From Pedobacter psychrodurus (lineage in GTDB: Bacteria > Bacteroidota > Bacteroidia > Sphingobacteriales > Sphingobacteriaceae), in assembly GCF_004331735.1 (NCBI RefSeq), contig NZ_SJSO01000024.1, positions 27,195 to 91,194 of the forward strand: a stretch of 64,000 bases of DNA, given 5' to 3'. The notes beneath the pieces are model-generated. The model saw nothing but the letters and a program-made list of their open reading frames with translations. It had not been told where the DNA came from and did not search any database. Positions 35,401-43,411 of this stretch are shown here, one piece after another. The first letter of the stretch is position 1. Each line of letters opens with the position of its first letter. The position numbers were made by a program, and so were the translations under genes.

Positions 35401-35507
35401 AGATTGGTAGTTAGGCCTTTATGAAGTTTTTTGCCCGCCGAAAAAACAGGTAAAACGTTTAATGTAAACGCGGCAAAAAAAACAAGGCACGCCCATAAGT
35501 ATCGCAT
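32493..35507 (-). CDS. SusC-type TonB-dependent transporter without N-terminal regulatory domain (pair a)
   Basis: The 1004-residue outer-membrane protein has a signal peptide (MRYLWACLVFFAAFTLNVLP) but lacks the carboxypeptidase-like domain found in the other three SusC proteins here; instead a charged segment of about 60 residues (KYVSPKDSLRKDSLEQIKLK) leads to the plug (about 85-215; MIIRGAAMPLLSKK, VVLDGIPLIGEHPF, SSIYGPRGVNGVIVLTSKA). The barrel ends YTLGVKMEL. It is the first gene of the eleven-gene operon, with operator palindromes and a -7 box upstream. A duplicated or altered energising mechanism is possible, since the domain next to the TonB-contacting region is different. The ligand is unknown. 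Confidence 0.88.
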   Translation of the reverse strand: MRYLWACLVFFAAFTLNVLPVFSAGKKLHKGLTTNLFVLQDTTKIKYVSPKDSLRKDSLEQIKLKTIYNKLSGGVRKDVKDLSLFPAISLQQNLKGNYAGLYVQEPSGEPGSIQNMIIRGAAMPLLSKKDLYAVQPLVVLDGIPLIGEHPFAFDIQQYDFNRIGPATNLLAGIDINNIASVEVLSDLAGSSIYGPRGVNGVIVLTSKAASGNSRSISFNSYIGMVQKPTVNTINGKYENEFRQRFYDIYTTNGRYSDDEEYPVYLSDSLNNVYSGKSNWTDLYYKNALIYGINFGLTGGSDRANFRFSLGNAKSQSVADGTGLDRYSAMFNINMRPVKWLLFSAMINGNRLNRDRNRTLRDRFAQINYFPDLSAPPAPNKDYYASYLNEYSKGFDDNKTNLIQGYAKLVATLGKVKLSSAFNVDYNEGYRDIFYARTLLQGNSYASNYYGFNQRLMIDNKASYDFKLNTAHDFHVELGQSMMWDIYKYNYAYAYKGANDYIKINLLDSDPKLPNGGDNPNYLVPKAFPRELTYRFLDKTADNLLSFYGKVNYSYNDKYFVSGTLRLDGSSNAQPTKRWFYSPVIAAAWNVKNEWLKDTRLVDDLVLRASVGRLGRTFTYDNYAQGPQYTASVGYTGNLTVPGYNAFGVLTRPYSFGWVGYGVPWAYSDQLNIGADVAMLKNRLHVSVDFYTKADQNQLIGIPSYAEYGYKQSIESGMDVSNTGVDLSIHALVMAKNKFSWNSSLNFNHNSNTLKALPRGLNEIIIGNRLLRVGEPVDQYWLLENEGIYTSTAQVPEVNGQPLKYNGQALKAGDPRWKDQNGDNVIDEKDKVLKGHSLPTLSGGFDNAFTYGNWSLSTNLYFNLGRKLINQEMASRFDFVNREGNTDVSSVKEITFWEKRGDYSKYPLYNPWSTVIPYRLDQDLFLENASFLKLRSVSVGYELGNLLKKRNIKINKFFVYGTVSNVFVITPYTGQDPELVSYDGIDTGYGQPIPRTYTLGVKMEL

Positions 35508-35650
35508 AGTTAATGGATCTTTAATTGGTAAAAAAAATGATTTCTAAAACTTATTTTTTCGGAAACGGCATGATATGTCCTAGGTTAAAAAGACAGGTAC
35601 TTCGGTAGTAATAGTTAGGGGTTCTCATAAAATTTAGTATTTGGTTAATT

Positions 35651-35658
35651 CAAATATA
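35651..35658 (-). promoter_or_regulatory. Predicted -7 promoter box of the SusCD operon
   Basis: The minus strand reads TATATTTG, a perfect match to the Bacteroidota -7 consensus TAnnTTTG. It lies about 145 bases before the susC start codon and directly beside the operator at 35664-35681. No convincing -33 box at the usual spacing; TTTG at 35686-35683 is 24 bases away. Confidence 0.5.
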
Positions 35659-35663
35659 TACTA

Positions 35664-35681
35664 TACTAAAACGTTTTAATA
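35664..35681. promoter_or_regulatory. AAACGTTT-type operator, site 1
   Basis: TACTAAAACGTTTTAATA, an 18-bp palindrome with one mismatched pair, lies immediately upstream of the predicted -7 box where a repressor would block RNA polymerase. The central CG is typical of LacI-family sites. Confidence 0.72.
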
Positions 35682-35884
35682 ACAAATTGTCATTTTTATG
35701 AAATTTTTATAAAAAAGCGCAATAATATTTAATTCTATTAAAATAATTGTCAGCCAGACAGGTAAAAAAATAAATATTATCAGAATACCCTAAAAAATTA
35801 ACATCCTATAAAACAGTATGTAAGGATGTTTTTAGCCAGTAATTACAATAAATAGAACAATTTTATGTTGCTATTTTCTTAAAA

Positions 35885-35902
35885 TACTTAAACGTTTTAG
35901 TA
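35885..35902. promoter_or_regulatory. AAACGTTT-type operator, site 2
   Basis: TACTTAAACGTTTTAGTA, an 18-bp palindrome with one mismatched pair, lies 221 bases from site 1. The pair could permit DNA looping. Confidence 0.7.
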
Positions 35903-36047
35903 AAAACATGGAATTTGGAGAAAGCAGTAAAATTAAACTGCCAATAATTGTTTTGGGATGAGGATAGCTATTGCCGTATTTTACTCTACAAGACTAGCTT
36001 CATTATAAGTGTGGCTTACACCATAAAAAACGAAAGGTTAAATTAAT

Positions 36048-37583
36048 TTATTTTTCGGTAGCCACCCGATAGGTAGGATCTTCTATAATGTTTACTTCTA
36101 TAATCTGATCTGCATTTTTCAGCAAGCGCTTACAGTCGTCGCTCAGGTGCTTTAATTGGAGTTTCTTATCAATCGAACGGTAGCGTTCGGTTAGTTTATT
36201 CAGCGCATCAATGCCCGACATATCAAAAACCCGGCTGTGCTTAAAATCAATTATGATATGTTGCGGATCTTGGGCTACATCAAACAGCTCATTAAAATTA
36301 GCAATCGATCCAAAAAACAGGGGGCCGAATATTTCATAGGTTTTTACACCACTGGCATCGATATATTTAGTGGCACGTATCCGTTTAGAACTTTCCCAGG
36401 CGAAAACAAGCGCCGAAATAATTACACCTATTAATACAGCAAGGGCCAGGTTATGCAGCCAAACTGTAATTACAGCCACCAGAATACCAATGATAATATC
36501 CTGCGCAGGCATTTTATTAATCACTTTAAAGCTCATCCATTCAAAAGTACCAATGGCTACCATCATCATTACACCAACCAGCGCTGCCATGGGTACACGA
36601 TCTATTACCGGAGCACCTACCAAAATAATAACCAATATAGTTAGGGCAGCAATAATACCCGATAATCTAGCCCTGGCACCTGCCGAAAGGTTAACCAGTG
36701 TTTGGGCAATCATTGGGCAACCACCCATGCCCGTAAAAAAGCCGTTTGCAATATTGGCAATTCCTTGAGCAATACTCTCTCTGTTCCTATCGCCTTTGGT
36801 TTCTGTAATTTCATCAACCAGATTTAAGGTAAGCAGGCCTTCGGTTAAGCCCACACCTGCCATAATAAGTGCATAAGGAAAAATGATCTTTAGCATATCC
36901 AGATTCAGCGGCACTTTCGGAATATGGAATGGAGGGAAACCCCCATTAACTGAAGCAATATTCTTAACCAGTTTGGTATCGATTCCAAAACATAAAACGA
37001 TAAGAAAAACCACAATAATAGCCACCAGTGAGGATGGAATGGCTTTGGTTATTTTAGGAAGAATCATCACTATGGCAACCGTAACCAATACCAAAGCCAA
37101 CATGATATATAAAGGTGTGCCGCTCAACCACACTATCCTGCCATTAACAAGAGTTTTGAACTGCTCCAGCTGTGACATAAAAATAATAACCGCCAAACCG
37201 TTAACGAAGCCGAACATTACGGGCTGTGGAACAAGCCTGACAAACTTACCCAGTTTAAACAGCCCCACCACAATCTGGATTACCCCGGCTAAAGCTACTG
37301 CGGCAAAAACATACTCTATGCCCTGGGTTTTCATTAAAGCGATAAGTACAATTACTGTTGCACCTGCCCCACCAGAAACCAAACCTGGCCTACCGCCTAA
37401 AACGGCCGTAACCAAACCCATAATAAAGGCTGCGTATAAACCTGTTAAAGGAGGGAAACCCGCAAGGATAGCAAATGATAATGATTCCGGGATCATGGTC
37501 ATGGCCACCGTTAAACCTGCAAGAATTTCAGTTTTATAATTTATTTTCTTAGAAAAATCGAAAAGTTGCAGGTAGGGTTTCAT
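36048..37583 (-). CDS. SulP-family inorganic anion transporter
   Basis: The 511-residue membrane protein has the SulP signature near the N-terminus (LAGLTVAMTMIPESLSFAILAGFPPLTGLYAAF), about 10-12 hydrophobic segments to about residue 405, and a C-terminal STAS domain (about 415-505; IIIDFKHSRVFDMSGIDALNKL). It should move sulfate, bicarbonate or a similar anion across the inner membrane. It is a single gene with no obvious operon partner; the MITE-like element lies upstream of it. Substrate cannot be deduced from sequence. Confidence 0.92.
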   Translation of the reverse strand: MKPYLQLFDFSKKINYKTEILAGLTVAMTMIPESLSFAILAGFPPLTGLYAAFIMGLVTAVLGGRPGLVSGGAGATVIVLIALMKTQGIEYVFAAVALAGVIQIVVGLFKLGKFVRLVPQPVMFGFVNGLAVIIFMSQLEQFKTLVNGRIVWLSGTPLYIMLALVLVTVAIVMILPKITKAIPSSLVAIIVVFLIVLCFGIDTKLVKNIASVNGGFPPFHIPKVPLNLDMLKIIFPYALIMAGVGLTEGLLTLNLVDEITETKGDRNRESIAQGIANIANGFFTGMGGCPMIAQTLVNLSAGARARLSGIIAALTILVIILVGAPVIDRVPMAALVGVMMMVAIGTFEWMSFKVINKMPAQDIIIGILVAVITVWLHNLALAVLIGVIISALVFAWESSKRIRATKYIDASGVKTYEIFGPLFFGSIANFNELFDVAQDPQHIIIDFKHSRVFDMSGIDALNKLTERYRSIDKKLQLKHLSDDCKRLLKNADQIIEVNIIEDPTYRVATEK

Positions 37584-37694
37584 CAGCTAAATTATTTGCA
37601 GCTGCAAATATCTAAATTAAGAGAACATTAGTGCTAAAATAAATATCAGCGCTGAATAAGTTCAGTATCAGCGGAGCAAATAAATATTTATAAT

Positions 37695-37707
37695 GGATTG
37701 TAAATCC
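37695..37707. repeat. GGATTGyAAATCC short dispersed repeat
   Basis: GGATTGTAAATCC just outside the MITE-like element; related GGATTGCAAATCC copies occur at 42398-42410 and 42426-42438. Confidence 0.5.
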
Positions 37708-37717
37708 GTAGTGATTA

Positions 37718-38310
37718 GGAGACTGTATCATAAATATAGAATTGTCATCCTGAGGATTAATTTATTGTATAAAAATCAATATTAATGACATATATAATTG
37801 ATTATTTTTTACCCTACAGCTCATGCTTTCCTCGGCTCACCGCCGCCTATTGGCTCTTTCTTTTTGGTGTCAAAAAGAAACAAAAAACACCGGCTGAAAA
37901 TTTTTCTTTCGAAGCTAGTAGGTTGGCTTGGGCAGTGCAGCCCGAAAAATTTGTTAGGCCGGATTTAAGTAGAACGGGGATACGGTGCTACGGCCTAGTT
38001 GGACGGAAATACGCAATCGACATAAACCACTCATATTTAAATGATTATAAAATAACGTCAATGGTAGAGGTTAGAATTTTTCAAATACATCGGAGTGTTG
38101 ATGACAGATTCGTAACTTTATCAAGCCTTCTGCTGCTTGTTGAGTAAGCACGTAATATACTTATTATCAATAATTTACAAAAACTTTCATTGATAGTGCA
38201 GTCGAAGGACCTGTTTAGATATCTAGAAAGACGTTTCGACAAGCTCTCCGTAGGAGTCCTTTGGACAACGTGACAAATTCGAATGGAATTACAAATATGA
38301 TACAGCCTCC
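37718..38310. mobile_element. MITE-like non-autonomous element with terminal inverted repeats
   Basis: GGAGACTGTATCATA (37718-37732) and the complement of 38296-38310 (GGAGGCTGTATCATA) form 15-bp terminal inverted repeats with one mismatch around 593 bases with no credible gene. The interior contains patchwork motifs (GTCATCCTGAGG near the left end; CACGTTG and TTCGACAAGCTC-type sequence near the right end). No target-site duplication is obvious. An open frame at 37785-38147 is not convincing. This accounts for most of the 741-base gap between the flanking genes. Confidence 0.55.
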
Positions 38311-38324
38311 AACAAGCGCTAATA

Positions 38325-40082
38325 TTATTTAAACAAACTTTTCCCAGCTTCCGAAAAACCTAAGTCGATAAAACTTCTGGTCGACCATTTAATCTTAAGC
38401 GGAATACCCGCATCTCCTATGGTTTCTTTACTCACATCCTTACCTGTACCATAATTGATCTGCGCAAAAGGATTTTTATCAATATTGAGTACCAGAAGTA
38501 ATCTACTACCTTTTTGCAGCTGCCTGCTGAATACCCTTGATCGGTAAAAAGGCATGGTTTCTAATTTGCCAGGCTTAAGCAATTTCCTTTTGCTCATATC
38601 GTATGCATAGCTAGCTCTTCCTAAATAATAAGAAAGCTGAAAATATTCTCCAGAGGGGGTAACCTCATACAGAACCAAGCCTACATCCATATCCTTTTTA
38701 TTGATAATGGCGCTAAGTTCTCCCTGTAGCGCACCTGACACTGAAACGGCCTGATTAAACGGCTTCGTGATAAAGAAAAGTCCATTGGATTTGTCGATTT
38801 CTTTTTTGATGATCGGATCAGGGTAATAATCGTTGTAGAATGTGGCTCTGTCTGCCAAATCAACCTGCTGATGCATAAAAACTTGTTTAGCTGGCTTTTG
38901 CTCAGACAGTAACATCGTTCCGTTTATACTATCCAGATAAAACCGCACATAGTGATCTTCCATCTGTGCCAGTGCAGGAGCATGCTTCCATTTATTTGCA
39001 CCCATTACCTCAAAATTGATCTTATCTTTTAGCAGTGCTGGTTTATTTCCGCCTTTAAGGATATAATCGAGCCATTGGAAAGTGATTTCGCGGGTATTGA
39101 TCAGTGCAATTGAATCCACTTCATAGTCCCTCAGCTTGGCAACACCACCTACCTGTGATCCAAAATGATCGTAAGGGCCTATAATTAAATAATGTTCGGC
39201 CGAGGAATTATACTTATAATGTTCGCGGAGGTATTCTAATGCCGAAACCTGCCCATCGTCGTAATAGCCGGTAATACTGAGCACTGGAATATTGATGTAT
39301 TTAAAATCCTTGCCATAAGGCACCATCGACTGCCAGTAAGCGTCATAATCGGGGTGACTAAGCCATTTCTGTAACAGTGGATTTGGTGTACCATCAATGC
39401 TATCGATCTTGTTATAAGCGGCCCCGCTTTCCCACCAATTAAACTTCATGCTACGCCAGCGAGCATTGTCGTTATTTACCGCATCATCGGTATATTTATT
39501 GTTGGTAATATAAAAAGCCCATTGGTAATTGGCGGTTATAAAAACATTATTTTCCATGGGCAAGCCAAGCCCTGGAATAGCGGCAACATAGGGCACAATA
39601 GTTTTAAGTGCTGGATGCAGGTGTTTAGCCGCTGCCCATTGTGCAAAACCCGAATAACTACCCCCATACATCCCTACCCTGCCATCGCTCCACGATTGTT
39701 TGATAATCCAATCGATAACTGCGTTTATATCCTGTGCTTCATGCTCGTAAGGCGCTGGCTTATCAGGGCTCAGTCGTTTTCCTCTCGCATCGGCCACAAT
39801 GCCTATGTAGCCGTGATCGGCAGCGTATTTGGCTTCCATCAGGCTTTTGTTGGTATTGGAATAGATAAAATAAAAGAGTGCGGCAGGTAATTTCTCCTGT
39901 ACACCTTTTTTCCTCACCACCACAGCCGATAAAGTGATGCCGTATTTGGTTTTAATCATCACACTATCGTTGATGATGTAATTGACGGCATCGGGTAAGG
40001 TTAGTTTTTGCTGTGCAAAGGTTTCCATGCCCGTTGCGAGGCATAGCACAGCCACACCCAGTTTTACTAAGTTTATTTTCAT
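38325..40082 (-). CDS. CocE/NonD-family serine hydrolase (X-Pro dipeptidyl-peptidase type)
   Basis: From the Met at 40082 (585 residues; another Met lies two codons upstream) there is a signal peptide ending METFAQ, an alpha/beta-hydrolase domain with nucleophile Ser in YGGSYSG (Ser144 counted from the upstream Met), an acidic and His pair (GYYDDGQ and GPYDHFG), and a C-terminal jelly-roll domain of the X-Pro-DAP type (about 385-580). Such enzymes cleave acyl or proline-linked amide bonds; the substrate is unknown. The gene follows a LytTR two-component pair with a 17-bp gap and may be cotranscribed with it. Confidence 0.85.
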   Translation of the reverse strand: MKINLVKLGVAVLCLATGMETFAQQKLTLPDAVNYIINDSVMIKTKYGITLSAVVVRKKGVQEKLPAALFYFIYSNTNKSLMEAKYAADHGYIGIVADARGKRLSPDKPAPYEHEAQDINAVIDWIIKQSWSDGRVGMYGGSYSGFAQWAAAKHLHPALKTIVPYVAAIPGLGLPMENNVFITANYQWAFYITNNKYTDDAVNNDNARWRSMKFNWWESGAAYNKIDSIDGTPNPLLQKWLSHPDYDAYWQSMVPYGKDFKYINIPVLSITGYYDDGQVSALEYLREHYKYNSSAEHYLIIGPYDHFGSQVGGVAKLRDYEVDSIALINTREITFQWLDYILKGGNKPALLKDKINFEVMGANKWKHAPALAQMEDHYVRFYLDSINGTMLLSEQKPAKQVFMHQQVDLADRATFYNDYYPDPIIKKEIDKSNGLFFITKPFNQAVSVSGALQGELSAIINKKDMDVGLVLYEVTPSGEYFQLSYYLGRASYAYDMSKRKLLKPGKLETMPFYRSRVFSRQLQKGSRLLLVLNIDKNPFAQINYGTGKDVSKETIGDAGIPLKIKWSTRSFIDLGFSEAGKSLFK

Positions 40083-40099
40083 GATCAAAAAATTATAAT

Positions 40100-40792
40100 T
40101 TATGTTTTAATGAGGCTCCTTAATTTAACAGCCTGCCTTTCTGATATTCTGATTAAGTTTCCCGTTTTAAGTTCTACAAACATCCCCTCATCATCTTTTT
40201 TTACCGAACTGATGTAGTCGAGATTAAATAATACACTTCTGCTGGCCCTAAAAAATCTTTCACAATCGGGGTTTTCTTCGATTTTGTTTAAGGATGTTTT
40301 GAGCAATACCTGCTCTTGCCCGAAAAAGAGCCGAGCGTAATTCTCTACCGACTCGATCAGGTGCACATCTTTCCATTTAATGAGGTGGTGTGTGCTCCTA
40401 TCCTTTACAAAAATAGCTGCGCCATCATTCGCACCAATCTTTTCTATGGCTTTATCCATTGCACTTTTAAAGCGTTCTTCCCGTACCGGCTTCATCAGGT
40501 AATCCATGGCGCTTATTTCAAAAGCCTGTATCGCATAGCTATCGAAAGCGGTCACAAAAATCACCTGTGGCACATGCGCCAAATTTTCTAACAGATCAAA
40601 ACCTGAACGACCAGGCATCTGTATATCCAAAAAAATCAGGTCGGGTTTTAAAAGGCCGATAAGCTGTTCGGCTTCATCAGCATTGGCAGCCTCGCCCAAT
40701 ATGGTAACCTGTGGGTAGCTTTTCAGCATCCTGGCCAGTTCTTGCCTTGCGCCACGTTCATCGTCAACAATCAGTGTCCTAATATTTCTCAT
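40100..40792 (-). CDS. LytTR-family response regulator
   Basis: The 230-residue protein joins a receiver domain (residues 4-118; Asp10/Asp11 and phosphorylated Asp56 in FLDIQMPG, KPVREERF) to a LytTR DNA-binding domain (about 130-228; FFRASRSVLFNLDYI). It overlaps its sensor kinase by four bases (ATGA at 40789-40792), so the two are translationally coupled. Binding sites are not visible. Confidence 0.93.
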   Translation of the reverse strand: MRNIRTLIVDDERGARQELARMLKSYPQVTILGEAANADEAEQLIGLLKPDLIFLDIQMPGRSGFDLLENLAHVPQVIFVTAFDSYAIQAFEISAMDYLMKPVREERFKSAMDKAIEKIGANDGAAIFVKDRSTHHLIKWKDVHLIESVENYARLFFGQEQVLLKTSLNKIEENPDCERFFRASRSVLFNLDYISSVKKDDEGMFVELKTGNLIRISERQAVKLRSLIKT

Positions 40793-41850
40793 CTGATTGG
40801 GATTTTAATTTCGGCGCAAACCTTTTGCTCCATTTCATACAGGTTAAAAGATGCATGGTGCTGGTAACTAAGGCCGAGCCGTTCTTTCAGGTTCTGAAGC
40901 CCTATGCCTGCCACCGTTTTATCCTGTTTCAACTTGCCAGGGTTCAAAACACGGATGCTTATAAATCCATTCTGCTCATTAACGATTACTTCAATCTTTC
41001 CACCCTGCTTTTCTAATGAAATTCCATGTTTTACCGCATTTTCGACCAATGTTTGAATGCATAGGCGTGGCACCATTAGCCCAGAGCGCGAAATATCGAT
41101 GTCCAACTCGTATTGTAATCTTTCTTCCATCCTCAAACCTTCCAGCTCCAGGTAATCTCTCACGAGGTCTATTTCTTCATTTAACCTGATCAGCATAGCA
41201 CTGCCTTTATACAATCCACTGCGCAACAGCTCGCCTAGTAGATCGATTGCCCTACCTGCATTATCAGGACGGGTGTACACCAAAGATTTTATGTTATTGA
41301 GTGCATTAAATAAAAAATGAGGATTTAACTGAGCAGAAAGATTATCCAGTTGCGATTGTTTAAAGCTAAGCGCTAATCTGGTATTTTCTACCGATAAGCG
41401 GATTTCTCTTTTTGCATAGTGGTAAAGGTGGTAGGCCAAAAGCCATATGGCAATTAAGCGGATACCGGCAACAAAAATACCCGCTGCATTTAAACTAAAA
41501 AAATCAGCAAACGACTGTAGTGGATGGCTTAGAAACAGCAACCTTACCAGGTACAACTTACTAATGGTAACTACGGTATAAAAAATACCCATCACCGGAA
41601 TAACAATCAACATCCGCCAGATCAGTTTCTCGAGCGCCAGGTCTTGCCAACGGTTTTTATTCGCAAAATTATGGTACAAATGGGTAATCAAAATGTACAT
41701 TGCCACATCCGAAATAAACTGTACAACAGCGATATCGAACCTGAAACTACCCGCGGCAGACCAACCTTGAAATGTCCAATACAAAGCAGCCACTGACCAA
41801 CCGATTAGCTGACATTTCCAATAAAGCGACATATAGGGTTTCTTTTCCAA
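40789..41850 (-). CDS. LytS/YehU-type sensor histidine kinase
   Basis: The 353-residue inner-membrane protein has several hydrophobic segments in residues 1-150, then the His-kinase motif LSAQLNPHFLFNALNNIKSLV with the phospho-accepting His, and an HATPase domain with VPRLCIQTLVENAVKHG and GIGLQNLKERL. It phosphorylates the LytTR regulator encoded next to it. The signal sensed is unknown. Confidence 0.92.
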   Translation of the reverse strand: MEKKPYMSLYWKCQLIGWSVAALYWTFQGWSAAGSFRFDIAVVQFISDVAMYILITHLYHNFANKNRWQDLALEKLIWRMLIVIPVMGIFYTVVTISKLYLVRLLFLSHPLQSFADFFSLNAAGIFVAGIRLIAIWLLAYHLYHYAKREIRLSVENTRLALSFKQSQLDNLSAQLNPHFLFNALNNIKSLVYTRPDNAGRAIDLLGELLRSGLYKGSAMLIRLNEEIDLVRDYLELEGLRMEERLQYELDIDISRSGLMVPRLCIQTLVENAVKHGISLEKQGGKIEVIVNEQNGFISIRVLNPGKLKQDKTVAGIGLQNLKERLGLSYQHHASFNLYEMEQKVCAEIKIPIR

Positions 41851-42446
41851 AATTTTTCTGTTCCAAACAAAGCAACGAAAACTAATTTTAAGAAAAAAGA
41901 TAAAGTACAGGAACGTAGGCTTTTGGGGGATGAGTGGTTTTTAGTCTAGAGTCCAGAGTCTATTGCTTGAGAGAAACCAACATGCCCTTGTGCGCTTCAT
42001 GCCTTGGTGGTTAAAGGATGGAAAATGGATTAGTCGGAAGTCCGGGGTCCGAAGTCTATTGCGCGAAAGAAACAGACATGCCTTGGTGCTCTTCGTGCCT
42101 TAGTGGCTAAAGGCTGGAAAATGGATTAGTCCGAAGTTGGGAGTCCGGGGTCCGAAGTCCATTGCGTGCGAGGAACCAACATGCCTTGGTGCTCTTCGTG
42201 CCTTGGTGGTTAAAGGATGGATAATGCATTAGTCCGAAGTTGGGAGTCCGGGGTCCGAAGTCTATTGCGCGAAAGAAACAGACATGCCTTTGTGCCCTCC
42301 GTGCCTTGGTGGCTAAAGGATGGAAAATGTAAGAGGGATGATGGAATTGATTCTGCGCTGATTAGCGAAATCTGCGGGAGAAATAACTGGTTAAAACGGA
42401 TTGCAAATCCGTAGGACTTGGGTCTGGATTGCAAATCCTGACCAAC
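41851..42446. other. Repeat-filled intergenic region
   Basis: No gene is supported in 596 bases. It holds a four-copy tandem repeat (41944-42330) and two GGATTGCAAATCC motifs (42398-42410, 42426-42438), the first inside a 7-bp-arm hairpin 42396-42412. Confidence 0.6.
41944..42330. repeat. Four-copy tandem repeat, period 95-104 bp
   Basis: Four imperfect units share GAAGTCTATTGCG, AGAAACAGACATGCC and GCCTTGGTGGTTAAAGGATGG; the last motif starts at 42001, 42096, 42200 and 42303. Units 2-4 also share GGAGTCCGGGGTCCGAAGT. The array looks non-coding. Confidence 0.85.
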
Positions 42447-43337
42447 TCAATTCAACAACTGCTTTTTAAAGGTATTCGGACTAATACCCACTTCTTTTTT
42501 AAATAAACGTGAGAAATAAGAGAGGTTCTCAAATCCCAGTGCATAAGCAATCTCTGAAACCGACCTATCTTCACCGATCAAACGATTTTTTGCTTCAGAT
42601 ATCAGGTATATATGGATATGTTCTAAGGCCGTTTTTCCACTTTCCTGTTTTAAGACATCTGTTAAGTAGCCTGCCGAAATATTTAAACGTTCTGCCATAT
42701 CATGTACTGACGGTAAACCTTTAGTGGCCAATAATCCATTAGCCACGTATTTATTTATTTCTTCATTAAACCTGGTTACTGTTTTGCCCGAAATTTCTGT
42801 GCGGTTAAGAAATTGCCTTTTATAAAAACGTTGACTGTACTTAAGCAAAGTATCTACATTGGCCAAAATCAATTCGCGACTATATTCATCCTGGTTGTTT
42901 CGGTATTCGGTTTCAATTTTATGATACAGCTCCCATACGGTGCTTTCTTCACTGGGCGAAAGATGTAGCGCTTCGTTGGTCTCGTAATCGAAGTAGTGGT
43001 ATTTTTTGATGATATCATGTAATACATGTCCATTCAAAAAATCTTCGTGAATAAAAATCAAAAAGCCATCTTCATCCATCTCCAGGTTTTTCATTTCGAT
43101 TACCTGATGAGGTTTAAAAAACATCATCGAGCCACTCTCGTGGTCGTATTTTGTACGCCCATAAAGGATATGACCTGCAATAATCTTTTTAAAACCGATC
43201 ATATAGAAATCGCTCGTAAATTCGCGGTCGCCCATGGAACACATATGGTCGCATTTGTAAATGCTAAACAATGGGTTCTCAGGCGGCGGAAATGCATTTT
43301 CTCTGTGCAATTCGGCCAAATTTTTATAGTGTTTCAT
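42447..43337 (-). CDS. AraC-family transcriptional regulator
   Basis: The 296-residue protein has an N-terminal cupin-like ligand domain (about 15-150; FFKPHQVIEMKN) and a C-terminal double helix-turn-helix (about 195-293; MAERLNISAGYLTDVLKQ, VSEIAYALGFENLSYFSRLFKKEVGISPNTFKK). It lies 74 bp after the SDR gene on the same strand, reading in the same direction, a common pairing in which the regulator controls the dehydrogenase. Effector unknown. Confidence 0.93.
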   Translation of the reverse strand: MKHYKNLAELHRENAFPPPENPLFSIYKCDHMCSMGDREFTSDFYMIGFKKIIAGHILYGRTKYDHESGSMMFFKPHQVIEMKNLEMDEDGFLIFIHEDFLNGHVLHDIIKKYHYFDYETNEALHLSPSEESTVWELYHKIETEYRNNQDEYSRELILANVDTLLKYSQRFYKRQFLNRTEISGKTVTRFNEEINKYVANGLLATKGLPSVHDMAERLNISAGYLTDVLKQESGKTALEHIHIYLISEAKNRLIGEDRSVSEIAYALGFENLSYFSRLFKKEVGISPNTFKKQLLN

Positions 43338-43411
43338 TCCTTTAAATGGTAATTAACTACAAGCTACACAATTACCCCGTACAGCCTGTAGTTAAATTTT
43401 TTAATGATTTA

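Larger units (their letters stand above)
35508..36047 (-). promoter_or_regulatory. Control region of the eleven-gene SusCD operon
   Basis: No gene is seen in 540 bases. The susC-proximal half holds a -7 box and two 18-bp palindromes (listed separately). The rest is A+T rich, and the 3' end of the SulP-side region has a small hairpin-like stretch GTGTGGCTTACAC (36009-36021). Confidence 0.6.

Noticed and set aside
35452..35472. A fourth AAACGTTT site inside the lead susC signal-peptide region
   Set aside because: Only the 8-bp core matches; the flanks lack the TAST/ASTA arms of the other three sites.
36370..37539. Long plus-strand frames (132 and 218 residues) opposite the SulP gene
   Set aside because: The minus strand encodes a full SulP protein with STAS domain; the antisense frames have Thr/Ile-rich, unlikely composition.
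37785..38147. Open frame of 120 residues inside the MITE-like element
   Set aside because: No domain, and the composition reflects the repeat-like pieces of the element; treated as non-coding.
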